The position numbers were made by a program, and so were the translations under genes. DNA of 64,000 nt from UBA11524 sp045591175. Lineage in GTDB: Bacteria; Bacillota; Clostridia; Christensenellales; Aristaeellaceae. Every line of letters starts with the position of its first letter. Position 1 is the first letter of the stretch. The stretch covers positions 81,709 to 145,708 of the forward strand of contig JAZNSI010000062.1 of NCBI GenBank assembly GCA_045591175.1. The letters are read 5' to 3'. Below the pieces are notes generated by a model. That model was given only the letters and a program-made list of their open reading frames with translations. It was not told where the DNA came from and made no database searches. Positions 54,802-63,676 of this stretch are shown here, piece after piece.

Positions 54802-55242
54802 TTATGCTTCTTTGTCGTAACGGGCAAGCAGCTGCTGAACTGCGTCCTCGGGGCCGGTCAGGATCGCCCTGGCATGGCTGCCGTTGAAGCTGAACCCAAA
54901 CCGGATGCAGCCCGACCACTCCCGGTTGATCGCATCGCAGAAAAACTCCGACATGGCGTTGGCCTCGTCCAGGGTGGCGCGGCGATCGATCACGGTGCAC
55001 ATTTCGTCCCGCTGCTTGCAGTCATCGGCCAGGAAATCGAAGATCAGCGCGTTCCGCTTCGCCCGGACAGCCGGTGCAACGTTGGGATTGGCAAAGAAAT
55101 CCCCCACGGCTTCCGCCGAAAAGTGCCACACGCCGTTGATCATTTCTCCCTCGATGAAGCCCATTTTCATGTAGTTGCGGATGGTGCGGCTGCTCAGTCC
55201 GCTCATGAGGGCAACGTGGTTGATGGTGTACATTTCCTGCAT
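54802..55242 (-). CDS. MerR/HTH_17-type DNA-binding protein
   Basis: The 146-residue protein starts with a MerR-like helix-turn-helix (YTINHVALMSGLSSRTIRNY, residues 5-24) and the wing MKMGFIEGEMINGVWHF. The rest is a helical region and a short C-terminal domain resembling no effector domain I know. GAAAGGACG precedes the ATG at 55242. It stands alone; targets are unknown, and autoregulation is common in such proteins. Confidence 0.8.
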   Translation of the reverse strand: MQEMYTINHVALMSGLSSRTIRNYMKMGFIEGEMINGVWHFSAEAVGDFFANPNVAPAVRAKRNALIFDFLADDCKQRDEMCTVIDRRATLDEANAMSEFFCDAINREWSGCIRFGFSFNGSHARAILTGPEDAVQQLLARYDKEA

Positions 55243-55403
55243 GATATCTCGTCCTTTCACTTGATTGACCGGTCACTAACATCATACCATATCAGCAGCA
55301 GTGCTTCAATTTGAACCTTTGCGACTTTTTCAAGGCAACTCTACGCTCCGTCGGTTGACGCGCTGCGTCCGGCGTGCTATCCTGTCCCCAGGAGGTGGCC
55401 GCC

Positions 55404-55988
55404 ATGCAGCATGTCGCACAGCTCATCCGCCAGCGGCGGAAGGAACTCGGATTCACCCAGGCCGCGCTGGCTGAGCGCATCCACGTCAGCGCCAAGGCCG
55501 TGTCCAAATGGGAGCGCGCCGCCGGGATGCCCGATGCATCCATTGTCCCGGCGCTGTCCGAAGCGCTGGGACTGAGCGCGGACGGCCTGCTCAGCGGGCG
55601 GATCAGCCCCAATCCACCCGACGGAGGCAATATGAAGCGCATCAAGTTTTATCAGTGCCCGGACTGCGGCAATCTCCTGACCGCCACCGGCAAAGCGGAG
55701 CTCTCCTGCTGCGGACGGCGGCTGTCCCCCATGACCGTCGCCCCGGCGGACGACGCGCACCGCCTCACCATCACCAACATCGAGACCGAGAAGCTCCTCA
55801 CCTGGACGCACCCGATGGAGAAAGCCCACCACCTGACCTTCCTGGCGGCGGTGGGGTATGACAGCGTCCACATCGTGCGGCTTTACGCCGAGGGCGCGCA
55901 GGAGCACCGCCTGCCCCGCATCCCCTGGGCAAAGTACTACTGCGGCTGCACCGAAGCGCCCGCCGTCCTCTACGAAAGTAAACCCTGA
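55404..55988 (+). CDS. XRE-family regulator fused to a desulfoferrodoxin-like domain
   Basis: Residues 1-65 are an XRE helix-turn-helix (LIRQRRKELGFTQAALAERI, VSAKAVSKWERAAGMP). A short linker leads to a desulfoferrodoxin-like part (about 77-194): CPDCG with a CC pair as in the N-terminal rubredoxin-type iron site, the HPMEKAHH segment near the second iron centre, and YYCGCTEAP at the end, where the centre II cysteine and histidine normally lie. The final histidine ligand seems missing, so iron binding is uncertain. GGAGGTGG precedes the ATG. Probably an iron or oxidative-stress regulator. Confidence 0.78.
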   Translation: MQHVAQLIRQRRKELGFTQAALAERIHVSAKAVSKWERAAGMPDASIVPALSEALGLSADGLLSGRISPNPPDGGNMKRIKFYQCPDCGNLLTATGKAELSCCGRRLSPMTVAPADDAHRLTITNIETEKLLTWTHPMEKAHHLTFLAAVGYDSVHIVRLYAEGAQEHRLPRIPWAKYYCGCTEAPAVLYESKP

Positions 55989-56003
55989 CCAAGGAGGCTC
56001 CCC

Positions 56004-56474
56004 ATGAAGATCATCCTGCTCATCGGCAAGATCTGCGTCGGCAAAAGCACCTACGCCAAGGAGCTGGGCGGCATGCTCATCTCCTGCGACCAGCTGATGC
56101 AGACCCTGTTCCCCGGCGGCTGCGGCGAGCATCACGACATGCTGGCCGAGCGCGCCCGCAAGTACCTGCTGGCGCTGGCCCGTCAGTGCGCCGAGGCCGG
56201 CGTGACCCCCGTGGTGGACTTCGGCTTCTGGACGCCCGCGCTGCGCAAAGAGGCCGCCGACATCCTCGCCGGTTTCGAGCTGGACTGGCGCTGGCTGGAC
56301 GTCCCGGAGGACGAATGGCGCCGCCGCATTGCTAAGCGCAACGCCGCCATCCAGGCGGGGCAGGCGGATCCGTCCGACTACTTTGTGGACGACGGCCTGC
56401 TGGACAAGGTGAACCGCCTGTTCATCCCGCCCACGCAGGAGGAGCTGCCCGGACTGACTGTCATCCGGAATTGA
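56004..56474 (+). CDS. P-loop (AAA_33-type) kinase-like protein
   Basis: The 156-residue protein has Walker A GKICVGKST (residues 8-16), an SCDQLM acidic strand, and a C-terminal region with an RRRIAKRN arginine-rich helix. It matches small zeta-toxin/polynucleotide-kinase-like ATPases common in Bacillota. AAGGAGG precedes the ATG. It follows the XRE/desulfoferrodoxin gene by 15 bp and may share its transcript. Substrate is unknown. Confidence 0.78.
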   Translation: MKIILLIGKICVGKSTYAKELGGMLISCDQLMQTLFPGGCGEHHDMLAERARKYLLALARQCAEAGVTPVVDFGFWTPALRKEAADILAGFELDWRWLDVPEDEWRRRIAKRNAAIQAGQADPSDYFVDDGLLDKVNRLFIPPTQEELPGLTVIRN

Positions 56475-56483
56475 CCGCATGCA

Positions 56484-56516
56484 AAAAGCCCATCGGCATT
56501 GAACCGGTGGGCTTTG
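56484..56516. terminator. bidirectional terminator between convergent genes
   Basis: AAAGCCCATCGG pairs with CCGGTGGGCTTT (one wobble) around a short loop. Confidence 0.75.
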
Positions 56517-56521
56517 CTGTA

Positions 56522-57220
56522 TTATCGGGCGTACACGCCGGTCAGCACCTCCGTGATGAAGCTCTCCCGGTGCGGGAGGTTCACATCCTGACGGGCGATT
56601 TCCGCGGCTGCCTCGTTGTCGTAGGGCACGGAGAGGATGGTCATCGTCATGGGGGCGTCGGCCTGGCAGCCCAGCTCGCCGTCGATGATGAGGGCATGGG
56701 CACGCGCGACACCCAGACTGTTGCCCACGCTGCCGGTATTGAGGGCATAGCCGTCGTTCAGCGTACGGACGAAAGGGCGGTGGCTGTCGGCAAAAATGAT
56801 GCCGGTGTAGGTCGTGCCATTGGCGCGGAAGGCCTTGGCGAAGACCTCCTTGTCCGTCTGGGCGCTGATCAGGGGCGTCACCGGACGGCCGTGGAACAGG
56901 CGGAAATGCACGCCGCTGATCCACACGTCCCGTTCCGGGGGCAGGGTGCGCAGCCATTCCATGCGCTCGGGGCCCAGCTGGTTCCAGAAGTAGCCGTCCT
57001 CCGGGAATTCCTTGCCGCCGATGCCGTAATCCCAGTTTCCGCCCACGCAGAGGCTGCAGTGTTTCATCACCCAGTCGCAGGTTTCGGCGTTTTGAGGGCC
57101 CTTGCCTACCGCGTCGCCCAGGAAATAGATGTCGTCCACATTGTGACGGCAGAGCTCGGCCTCCAGGGCCTGGGTGGCGACATAGTTGCCGTGGAGGTCA
57201 CCGATAAAAGCGATTTTCAT
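56522..57220 (-). CDS. calcineurin-like metallophosphoesterase
   Basis: The 232-residue enzyme has the metal-binding motifs of the family: GDLHGN near residue 7, LGDAVGKG near residue 34, GGNWD near 59, and the later H-G-R-P-V motif (HGRPV, about residue 115) with a T/S-G-I-I-F strand. It resembles YfcE-type and diadenosine tetraphosphatase-like phosphodiesterases. GAAAGAAC is a weak ribosome binding site. It lies upstream of luxS across a 108-bp hairpin-rich gap. Confidence 0.85.
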   Translation of the reverse strand: MKIAFIGDLHGNYVATQALEAELCRHNVDDIYFLGDAVGKGPQNAETCDWVMKHCSLCVGGNWDYGIGGKEFPEDGYFWNQLGPERMEWLRTLPPERDVWISGVHFRLFHGRPVTPLISAQTDKEVFAKAFRANGTTYTGIIFADSHRPFVRTLNDGYALNTGSVGNSLGVARAHALIIDGELGCQADAPMTMTILSVPYDNEAAAEIARQDVNLPHRESFITEVLTGVYAR

Positions 57221-57256
57221 GTTCTTTCCTAATCAAATTCGTCGCGGAACAGGGTT

Positions 57257-57315
57257 TCGCCTCTGCGGAGGCGAGGAGGGGGCTTTCCGATCGCCCCCTC
57301 CACCCCTTCGGGTGG
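57257..57315. repeat. three consecutive stem-loops between metallophosphoesterase and luxS
   Basis: Stems at 57257-57263/57268-57274, 57275-57283/57293-57301 and 57301-57305/57310-57314 (the last two abut) resemble the run at 46131-46325 in style and position, directly after a minus-strand gene. Confidence 0.6.
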
Positions 57316-57327
57316 ATGTCACTTGAT

Positions 57328-57792
57328 TTATTCCGGGTACACCAGCGTATCCGGGGTGACGTTTTCCAGCACGCGGACGTAGGCAGCGGCCTCCGCCTTC
57401 GCGCCGGGCAGATCGTGTTCCAGGTAGTTGCCGCACTCGATCTGCTTCGCGCCGGGGATCTCGCCCTCGAAATCCGCCGCGAAAGCAAACGCAGCCTTCA
57501 CCAAGTCGATGGCCTGCTGGTGGCCGACGGCATCCCGCATGATGAGGTAGAAGCCGGTCCGGCAGCCCATGGGGCCGAAGTACACCACCTGATCCGACCA
57601 ATCCGAGGAGCGGACATAGGTAGCCACCAGATGCTCGATGGTATGCAGGGGGGCCTGAGCCAGGTAATCGCCCTTGTTGGGCCACTTGCAGCGCAGGTCG
57701 TAGGTGATGCAGTCCCCATCGACGCGGGAGATGTACATGCCGGGGGTGAGGGTATCGTGATTAATGGTAAAGGATGCGATCTTGCGCAGCAT
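57328..57792 (-). CDS. luxS: S-ribosylhomocysteine lyase
   Basis: The 154-residue enzyme cleaves S-ribosylhomocysteine to homocysteine and the AI-2 precursor DPD. The zinc site is present: H50 and H54 in HTIEH and C120 in QIECGNYLEHDL, with catalytic C77 in PMGCRTGFY and E53. Length is standard. The ribosome binding site AGGAGGCC lies upstream of the start at 57792. It is the first gene of a minus-strand pair with the metallophosphoesterase and implies an activated methyl cycle and AI-2 production. Confidence 0.96.
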   Translation of the reverse strand: MLRKIASFTINHDTLTPGMYISRVDGDCITYDLRCKWPNKGDYLAQAPLHTIEHLVATYVRSSDWSDQVVYFGPMGCRTGFYLIMRDAVGHQQAIDLVKAAFAFAADFEGEIPGAKQIECGNYLEHDLPGAKAEAAAYVRVLENVTPDTLVYPE

Positions 57793-57998
57793 AATGGCCT
57801 CCTGAAAGTGTGATTGCCGGCGGGATTTCCGCCGCCCTATTATAGCACAACCATCACAGGCGTTTCAAGTAGACATTCACCCGGTTGCGGGCTGCGGTGG
57901 CCGATTCATGGGTATAGCCACAGCACATGCCAGAATCCCCCTTGCCAAATCCGCCGCGATATGCGACAATAGGGGCAGCAAGCACAAGGAGGCCCGTT

Positions 57999-59693
57999 AT
58001 GAAGCTCCTGTATTACACCCGCGTCCCAATGCACGAAAATCTCTATGCCCCAAAGCTGGCGGACAGCCTGCATTTCGCCTTTGTGGAGGGCTGCGCCTGC
58101 ATGCCCCTGCTGCATAACTCCGGCATCGTGTACGCCAAGGCTGTTCCGGGCGAGATGGGCGTGCTGCATGCCTACTCCCTGCGGAATCCGTGGATGACCC
58201 GCGCTGATGACCGGTGGCACATCCTGGCACGCCGCATTGAAGTGGACGGCACGCCGGACGCCACCAGCGAGGGTAGGCTGCTGCACTTCACCTCGGACGA
58301 TCTCATCCACTTCACCGAGCAGGCGCTGCTGCCCGAATCCGACTCTCTGGCCCAGGGCTACGCCTCCCGCGAAGCAGCGGATGTGACCGGCCTCACCCTG
58401 CCCGAAGGCTGCATCCCCGGCGGCATCATCGACATCCCGGAGGACGTCGCCCTGCGGATGCGTCACCGCTTCATCACTCCGGTGAACATCGCCAATGAAG
58501 TACCCGCCGTGGTGGAAGCCGCCTCTGCCGCCGATCTGGCGAAGGTGAAAGCCCTTGCCCGCTATTCCGACGGCAGCACCGTCGAAAAGCCCGTAGACTG
58601 GCATCTGGCCCGTGTGGACTTCAGCATCCCCGGCGAATACGAGGTCGAGGGCTGCGTCCATCAGGATCACTACGAATTCCCCATGGCGTGGCACAAGGCC
58701 GATCCCGCCATCTGCCACTGGGAGGGTAAATACTACTTCATCTCCACCAACGACCTGGACGGCAATCACAGCCTGTACATCCGTCAGGCGGATTCCATCC
58801 CCGGCCTGGCGACCGCCCAGCAGCACCTCATCCTGGACACGAAGACCTACCCGCATCTGGGCAACCTGCTGTGGGCCCCGGAGATGCACGTCATTGGCGG
58901 GAAGCTGTACATCTTCCACGCGGGCACGCCGGGCTCGTTCTTCTGCGAGCAGAGCCACGTCATGGCGCTGAAGGAAGGCGGCAATCCGATCAAGGCCGCC
59001 GACTGGGAAATGCCCCGGCGCGTCCTCCGGCCCGATGGCTCCATGCTCTACGGCGAAGAGGGCATCACCCTGGACATGACGGTCTTCTGGTCAGCCGGGC
59101 GACTCTATGCATCCTGGTCGCAGCGACAGTTCAGGCCTGTTGACCTGGGCGCATGGCTGTACATCGCCGAGCTCGACCCGGAGAGGCCCTGGCAGCTCCT
59201 CACCGAGCCCCAGGTGCTGACCGTCCCCGAGTACGGCTGGGAGAACAACCACACCTTCGTGGTGGAAGGCCCCTTCGCGCTGTACCGGGAAGGCAAGATC
59301 TACCTCAGCTATTCCGGCGCGCTGGTGGATTCCACCTACGTCGTGGGCATGCTGAGCATGGACGACGGTGCGGATCCCCTCGATCCCGCCAGCTGGACGA
59401 AGGAGAACTATCCCCTCCTGACCTCCCGCAGCGTGGAGGGCGAATACGGCCCCGGCCATAACGCCTACGTCACCGATGCGGACGGCCTCGTCTGGAACAT
59501 CTATCACGCGCGGCCGGGGCTGATCCCCGCCGGCAAGCCCCAGACGGACGGCAACGCCGACTTCGGCGACCGTTCCTCCGGCATCCGCCGCGTGCACTTC
59601 AACGTGGAGGGTTACCCCGTGCTGGACATGACCGAGGAGATCGACCTGGTACCCGCCCTCAAGTGGGTCAAGACGAAGGTCATCGTGAGGTAA
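57999..59693 (+). CDS. large GH43-like glycoside hydrolase
   Basis: The 564-residue protein has no signal peptide. Residues from about 225 form a GH43 propeller with ADPAICHWEGKYYFIST, LLWAPEMHVIGGKLYIFHAG and a TFVVEGPFALYREGKIYLSYS blade carrying the general-acid glutamate, followed by GHNAYVTDADGLVWNIYHA. The first 220 residues look beta-rich and may be an accessory domain. AAGGAGGCC precedes the ATG at 57999. A strong terminator follows. Likely acts on arabino- or xylo-oligosaccharides; specificity is unknown. Confidence 0.85.
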   Translation: MKLLYYTRVPMHENLYAPKLADSLHFAFVEGCACMPLLHNSGIVYAKAVPGEMGVLHAYSLRNPWMTRADDRWHILARRIEVDGTPDATSEGRLLHFTSDDLIHFTEQALLPESDSLAQGYASREAADVTGLTLPEGCIPGGIIDIPEDVALRMRHRFITPVNIANEVPAVVEAASAADLAKVKALARYSDGSTVEKPVDWHLARVDFSIPGEYEVEGCVHQDHYEFPMAWHKADPAICHWEGKYYFISTNDLDGNHSLYIRQADSIPGLATAQQHLILDTKTYPHLGNLLWAPEMHVIGGKLYIFHAGTPGSFFCEQSHVMALKEGGNPIKAADWEMPRRVLRPDGSMLYGEEGITLDMTVFWSAGRLYASWSQRQFRPVDLGAWLYIAELDPERPWQLLTEPQVLTVPEYGWENNHTFVVEGPFALYREGKIYLSYSGALVDSTYVVGMLSMDDGADPLDPASWTKENYPLLTSRSVEGEYGPGHNAYVTDADGLVWNIYHARPGLIPAGKPQTDGNADFGDRSSGIRRVHFNVEGYPVLDMTEEIDLVPALKWVKTKVIVR

Positions 59694-59698
59694 ACAAA

Positions 59699-59731
59699 AC
59701 CGGCCTGACATGTGCGCAGGCCGGTCTTTTC
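59699..59731. terminator. terminator after the GH43 gene
   Basis: ACCGGCCTG (59699-59707) pairs with CAGGCCGGT (59717-59725), followed by CTTTT. Confidence 0.85.
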
Positions 59732-59753
59732 GTGCATCAGCACGGGTTGATTG

Positions 59754-60086
59754 TTATTGTTTGATAAACGCTTTATCCCTCTCCGGGATGCCTGCGTCAT
59801 CGGACACGCAGCGTTCCACCCGCATGTGCAGGTCGTACTTTTCCCGCAGGGCGATGATCTTCGCCATCATCGGGGACGCATGGTGAGCGTCCAGCGCCGC
59901 CTGATCCGCCCAGCGGTCGATCAGCAAAACGGTGCTGTCGTCCTCCAGGGGGCAGAAATACTCGTACTGCAGGTTGCCCGCTTCGGCGCGGATGGCGTCC
60001 ACCACGCCGCTGGACAGCATTTCCCGGGCAAACTGCCGCGCGTTGTCCTTCGCGCCCGTGTAGTAAATGTGAATGGTGATCGCCAC
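59754..60086 (-). CDS. antibiotic biosynthesis monooxygenase (ABM) family protein
   Basis: The 110-residue protein has the ferredoxin-like ABM fold: a short N-terminal strand, a helix with ARQFAREML, an EYFCPLEDDSTVLLIDRWADQAALDAHH core, and a C-terminal HMRVERC strand. The family includes YgiN-type quinol monooxygenases. AAGGAGGG precedes the ATG. It lies 12 bp after a GH2 gene and may share its transcript, although their functions do not obviously connect. Confidence 0.88.
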   Translation of the reverse strand: MAITIHIYYTGAKDNARQFAREMLSSGVVDAIRAEAGNLQYEYFCPLEDDSTVLLIDRWADQAALDAHHASPMMAKIIALREKYDLHMRVERCVSDDAGIPERDKAFIKQ

Positions 60087-60098
60087 AGGCTTCCCTCC

Positions 60099-61754
60099 TT
60101 ACTGCACCGCGTCGCGCAGGATCTCCTCCGCCTCGCGGAGGATCGTGCGCATCTTCGCCGCGTCCACCTTGCAAACCTGCCGGTCGTAGGTGTACAGGCC
60201 GTTGATCTCGTCCTCCACGTCGGAAAGCTGGGTGTACACCACGCCGCACAAGCCCTCCGGGATGGCGGGATTCACCATTTCTGCGTACATCTTGCCGATG
60301 GCGGCGGTCAGCTGCTCCTCGGTGTCGGTCTTGCCGTAGCCGTACTCGTTGGCCGGGTTCCACAGGTGGCCGTCGATCTTCCGGGCATATCCTCCGCACT
60401 CGGAGAGGAACATGGGCCGCTTGCCGGGATTGAGCCGCTTGTTGCGGAAGTAGACATGCTTGGAGTCCACGTCGGTTTCCTTGGGGATGAACCAGCCCGA
60501 GGCGGTATCGTAGAAGCGGGTTGGGTCAAGAGCCTTCATCTGGCGGTACACGCGGTCGCCGTCAAACTGGCCCCAGCCTTCGTTGAAGATCGTGTAGCCG
60601 ATCACGCAGGGGTGACGGTGCAGATGGGCGATGGTGTCCGCCGCGCAGGTCTCGAAGATCTCCTTGCGGCGCTGGCTGACGGGCCAGTTGGGCCGCCACT
60701 GGAAGCCGATGGTGGGCAGCACGGTGTCGAACAGGTAATTGTAGCCGCCGTTGTTGACCATGTCCTGCACGACCAGCATGCCCAGGCGGTCGCAGGCCTC
60801 GTAGAAGGCCTCCGGCTCCACCTTGATGTGCTTGCGCAGCATGTTGAAGCCCAGCGCCTTCATGCGGCGGACGTCCCGCTCGTACTCCGCCGGATCGCCG
60901 GGCAGGTAGTGGCCGTCGGTGAAGTATCCCTGATCCAGCACGCCGTTGAGGAAGACGGGCTCCCCATTGAGGCACAGGCGCTGGACGCCATGCTTGTCCG
61001 CCTTGATCTCCACCGTGCGCAGCGCGAAATAGCTGTGCACCGTGTCAGCCCCGGCGGTGACGGTCAGGTCGTAGAGCGTGGGTGAATCCGGCGTCCACAG
61101 GCGGATGTGCTCTGCCGGGATATCGATGCGCACCGGTTCTGCGGCATCCCAGGCAGCGCGGGCGACCTCTGCGCCGTCCAGGCGCACGACGGCCTCGCAT
61201 TTTTCAGTCTCCGTATCCGCCCGGAGGCCGATGCCGGTCAGGTCGGGGGTGATCTTCATCCCGGTGATGGCCTTCTCCGGAACGGCCTCCAGCCACACGG
61301 TCTGCCAGATGCCGGTCACCGGCGTGTACCACATGCCGCCGCGCTTTTTGCGCTGCTTGCCGTAGGGGTAGTCGCGATCCAGCGCGTCCATCACGCAGAC
61401 AGTCAGGTGATTCTCCCCCGGCAGCAGCGCCTTGGTAATGTCCCCGCTGAAGGGCAGATATCCGCCCTCATGCCGAACGATGGGCCGCCCGTTGACAAAC
61501 ACCTCGGCGATTTGATCCACCGCGCCGAAGTGCAGCAGCAGCCGATGGCCCCTGGGCAGGAAGGCTTTGGGCAGGGTGAAGGTGGTTTCATAGGTGCTGG
61601 ACATGCCCAGCTCGCCCTCGTAGCCGCTGAGCAGGCTTTCCGGGCAGAAGGGCAGCGTGATCGGGTTGCCGTTGAGCTTCCAGCCGTCCAGGAGCGGCAG
61701 GAAGGAATCCCGCCGCAGCTGCGGACGGGGATAGCAAGTCTTCCAGGTGGACAT
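60099..61754 (-). CDS. GH2-family glycoside hydrolase
   Basis: The 551-residue enzyme has an N-terminal sugar-binding jelly roll (about residues 10-170), an immunoglobulin-like domain, and a TIM barrel with the catalytic acid in the FNEGW motif (VIGYTIFNEGWGQFD) and the nucleophile in FLSECGGYARK. Length is short for LacZ and nearer to compact GH2 enzymes. Two adjacent ATGs (61757 and 61754) lie after GAGGTG; the second has better spacing. No signal peptide. Likely a beta-galactosidase, mannosidase or glucuronidase. Confidence 0.88.
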   Translation of the reverse strand: MSTWKTCYPRPQLRRDSFLPLLDGWKLNGNPITLPFCPESLLSGYEGELGMSSTYETTFTLPKAFLPRGHRLLLHFGAVDQIAEVFVNGRPIVRHEGGYLPFSGDITKALLPGENHLTVCVMDALDRDYPYGKQRKKRGGMWYTPVTGIWQTVWLEAVPEKAITGMKITPDLTGIGLRADTETEKCEAVVRLDGAEVARAAWDAAEPVRIDIPAEHIRLWTPDSPTLYDLTVTAGADTVHSYFALRTVEIKADKHGVQRLCLNGEPVFLNGVLDQGYFTDGHYLPGDPAEYERDVRRMKALGFNMLRKHIKVEPEAFYEACDRLGMLVVQDMVNNGGYNYLFDTVLPTIGFQWRPNWPVSQRRKEIFETCAADTIAHLHRHPCVIGYTIFNEGWGQFDGDRVYRQMKALDPTRFYDTASGWFIPKETDVDSKHVYFRNKRLNPGKRPMFLSECGGYARKIDGHLWNPANEYGYGKTDTEEQLTAAIGKMYAEMVNPAIPEGLCGVVYTQLSDVEDEINGLYTYDRQVCKVDAAKMRTILREAEEILRDAVQ

Positions 61755-61882
61755 CATTTTCACCTCGCATGTGTGTTGAACCCATTGTAGCACATCCCGC
61801 AAATTTTGTCCACGCGGCAGGATTTCCCGCTCCGCAGGCAGAATCCTATCATGACGATTCCCAAAGAAACAGGAGGGCCCTC

Positions 61883-62674
61883 ATGCTCACCCGCAACGAC
61901 GTATTTCAGCTGCTTGAATCCTTCTCCATCCACCGCGACGACATTGTCACCATGCACTCCTCCCTGCGCGAGATCGGCCCCATCGAGGGCGGTGCGGACG
62001 GGCTGATCGACGCCCTGAAGGACTACCTCTGCGACGGATTGCTGCTCATCCCGACCCACACCTGGGCGAATGTCAACGCTGCCAATCCCCACTTTGACGT
62101 GCGCTCCACCGTGCCCTGCATCGGCACCCTGGCGAAGGTCGCCGCCTTCCGCAAGGACGGCGTGCGATCCCTGCACCCGACCCACTCCATAGCCGCCTTC
62201 GGCAAGGACGCCCGCGCCTACATCCAGGGCGAGGAAAAATCCTGCACGCCCGGCCCCATGGGCGGTGCGCTCAGCCGCCTGTACGAGCTGGGCGGCAAGG
62301 TGCTGCTGGTGGGCGTCGGCCACGAGCGCAACACCTACCTGCACGCGGTGGACGAGCGCATCGACCGTCCCAACCGCCTGGCTCCCACCGGCTTCTCCGT
62401 AGAGATCACCGACTGGGACGGCAACACCCTGCGCAACGAGGACTTCCACCCCCACGCTACCTCCGGCATCAATATCGGCCTGAGCGAGTACTACCGCAAC
62501 TACAAGCACGCCCTGGACGCGACCGGCGCGGTGCAGTACGGCTGGATGGGCAACGCGCTGACCTACTGCTGCGACTGCCGCAAAATGACCGACACCGTCA
62601 TGCGCATCTGGGAACATGCCGACCGCGACGTGTGCATCGGCATCCAGGACATCCCCGAAGAATGGTATCTGTAA
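61883..62674 (+). CDS. AAC(3)-family aminoglycoside N-acetyltransferase-like protein
   Basis: The 263-residue protein has the AAC(3)/YokD fold features: VTMHSSLREIGPIEGG near residue 22, LIPTHTW, and the PTHSIAAFGKDA active-site histidine segment, then GALSRLYELGGKVLLVGVGHERNTYLH. Many chromosomal members do not confer resistance, so resistance should not be assumed. GGAGGGC precedes the ATG at 61883. It is monocistronic, followed by a strong terminator. Confidence 0.88.
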   Translation: MLTRNDVFQLLESFSIHRDDIVTMHSSLREIGPIEGGADGLIDALKDYLCDGLLLIPTHTWANVNAANPHFDVRSTVPCIGTLAKVAAFRKDGVRSLHPTHSIAAFGKDARAYIQGEEKSCTPGPMGGALSRLYELGGKVLLVGVGHERNTYLHAVDERIDRPNRLAPTGFSVEITDWDGNTLRNEDFHPHATSGINIGLSEYYRNYKHALDATGAVQYGWMGNALTYCCDCRKMTDTVMRIWEHADRDVCIGIQDIPEEWYL

Positions 62675-62681
62675 CATCATG

Positions 62682-62711
62682 GCTGCGGAATCATCCTCCG
62701 CAGCTTTTTTG
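62682..62711 (+). terminator. terminator after the AAC(3)-like gene
   Basis: GCTGCGGA (62682-62689) pairs with TCCGCAGC (62697-62704), followed by TTTTTT. Confidence 0.9.
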
Positions 62712-62752
62712 ATTGCAACGAAAAAAGCCGACCGCAATGCGATCGACTTGCG

Positions 62753-62824
62753 CTCCCCAGGTAGGGCTCGAACCTACAACAACCCGGTTAACAGCCGGGT
62801 GCTCTGCCATTGAGCTACTGAGGA
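62753..62824 (-). tRNA. tRNA-Asn (GUU), copy 1
   Basis: The cloverleaf has acceptor UCCUCAG/CUGGGGA, anticodon stem CCCGG/CCGGG with loop CUGUUAA (GUU), and T arm GUAGG/CCUAC. CCA is not encoded. It lies directly after 5S on the minus strand. Confidence 0.95.
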
Positions 62825-62832
62825 ATATGGAT

Positions 62833-62948
62833 GCCGGCAGCGACCTATCCTCCCGGGCCGTGTCCAGCCAAGTACTTTCGGCACTGAAGAGCTTAACTGC
62901 TGTGTTCGGTATGGGAACAGGTGGAACCTCTTCGTCATTACCACCGGC
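62833..62948 (-). rRNA. rrf: 5S ribosomal RNA, copy 1
   Basis: The minus strand reads CCGGTGGTAATGACGAAGAG then CCCATACCGAACACAGCAGT and GTGCCGAAAGTACTTGGC, the standard 5S core with complementary ends (GCCGG at both termini). Ends are approximate. Confidence 0.92.
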
Positions 62949-62986
62949 CCAATTATTGTAGCACCATCGCGCACGGCTGTCAAGCA

Positions 62987-63388
62987 CTAATTTCGCTTCC
63001 AATGCACTGGCTGCGGCGTGATCATCGGCACCAGCGTCTCTTCCAGCACTTCCATGATGCCCGCCACCGTTTTGGCGCCAATGCCCTTGACCTGCGCCAG
63101 ATCGTCGGGAATCCGATACGGCCCCCAAAGCTCGCGGTACTCCACCATGCGGTTGGACAACACCACGCCAATATTGGGAAACTGATCCAGCTCCTCCGCG
63201 CTGCCCACGTTGAACACCGAATCCTCCGCAAAACTCATGATCGGCGGCACGGTTGACGCCGGGTGCGCGGAGGCATAATGTACCGGCAGCCCCGCAATGA
63301 AGTCCCTGACCAGCGGCCAAAGAAGGCCGCATGACGCAGCGATCAGGCACAGAACGCCCACGACCTGGCGAACACGCTGCTTGCCCAT
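62987..63388 (-). CDS. ComEA-like helix-hairpin-helix protein
   Basis: The 133-residue protein has an N-terminal transmembrane or signal helix (residues 5-25) and a C-terminal pair of helix-hairpin-helix motifs (ELDQFPNIGVVLSNRMVEYR and LAQVKGIGAKTVAGIMEVL), as in ComEA and related DNA-binding competence proteins. GGGAGGGAC precedes the ATG at 63388. It sits alone between two 5S/tRNA-Asn copies, an odd place. Competence cannot be claimed; no other com gene is seen. Confidence 0.8.
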   Translation of the reverse strand: MGKQRVRQVVGVLCLIAASCGLLWPLVRDFIAGLPVHYASAHPASTVPPIMSFAEDSVFNVGSAEELDQFPNIGVVLSNRMVEYRELWGPYRIPDDLAQVKGIGAKTVAGIMEVLEETLVPMITPQPVHWKRN

Positions 63389-63478
63389 GAACGTCCCTCC
63401 CTTCAACACGACCCATCATAACACACGAAAGCAGTTTTTGCAACGAAAAAACCGACCGCTAATGCGATCGGCTTTACG

Positions 63479-63550
63479 CTCCCCAGGTAGGGCTCGAACC
63501 TACAACAACCCGGTTAACAGCCGGGTGCTCTGCCATTGAGCTACTGAGGA
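63479..63550 (-). tRNA. tRNA-Asn (GUU), copy 2
   Basis: Identical in sequence to the copy at 62753-62824 and placed directly after the second 5S gene. Confidence 0.95.
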
Positions 63551-63560
63551 ATAAAGGGGA

Positions 63561-63676
<116 letters not shown>

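Larger units (their letters stand above)
62711..62948 (-). repeat. 5S/tRNA-Asn duplication, copy 1
   Basis: About 240 bp (terminator-like tail, tRNA-Asn, 5S) nearly identical to 63436-63676. The two copies flank the ComEA-like gene. Confidence 0.85.

Noticed and set aside
61883..62674. AAC(3)-like gene as a resistance determinant
   Set aside because: Chromosomal setting with no mobile element near; many such proteins do not act on drugs, so resistance is not claimed.
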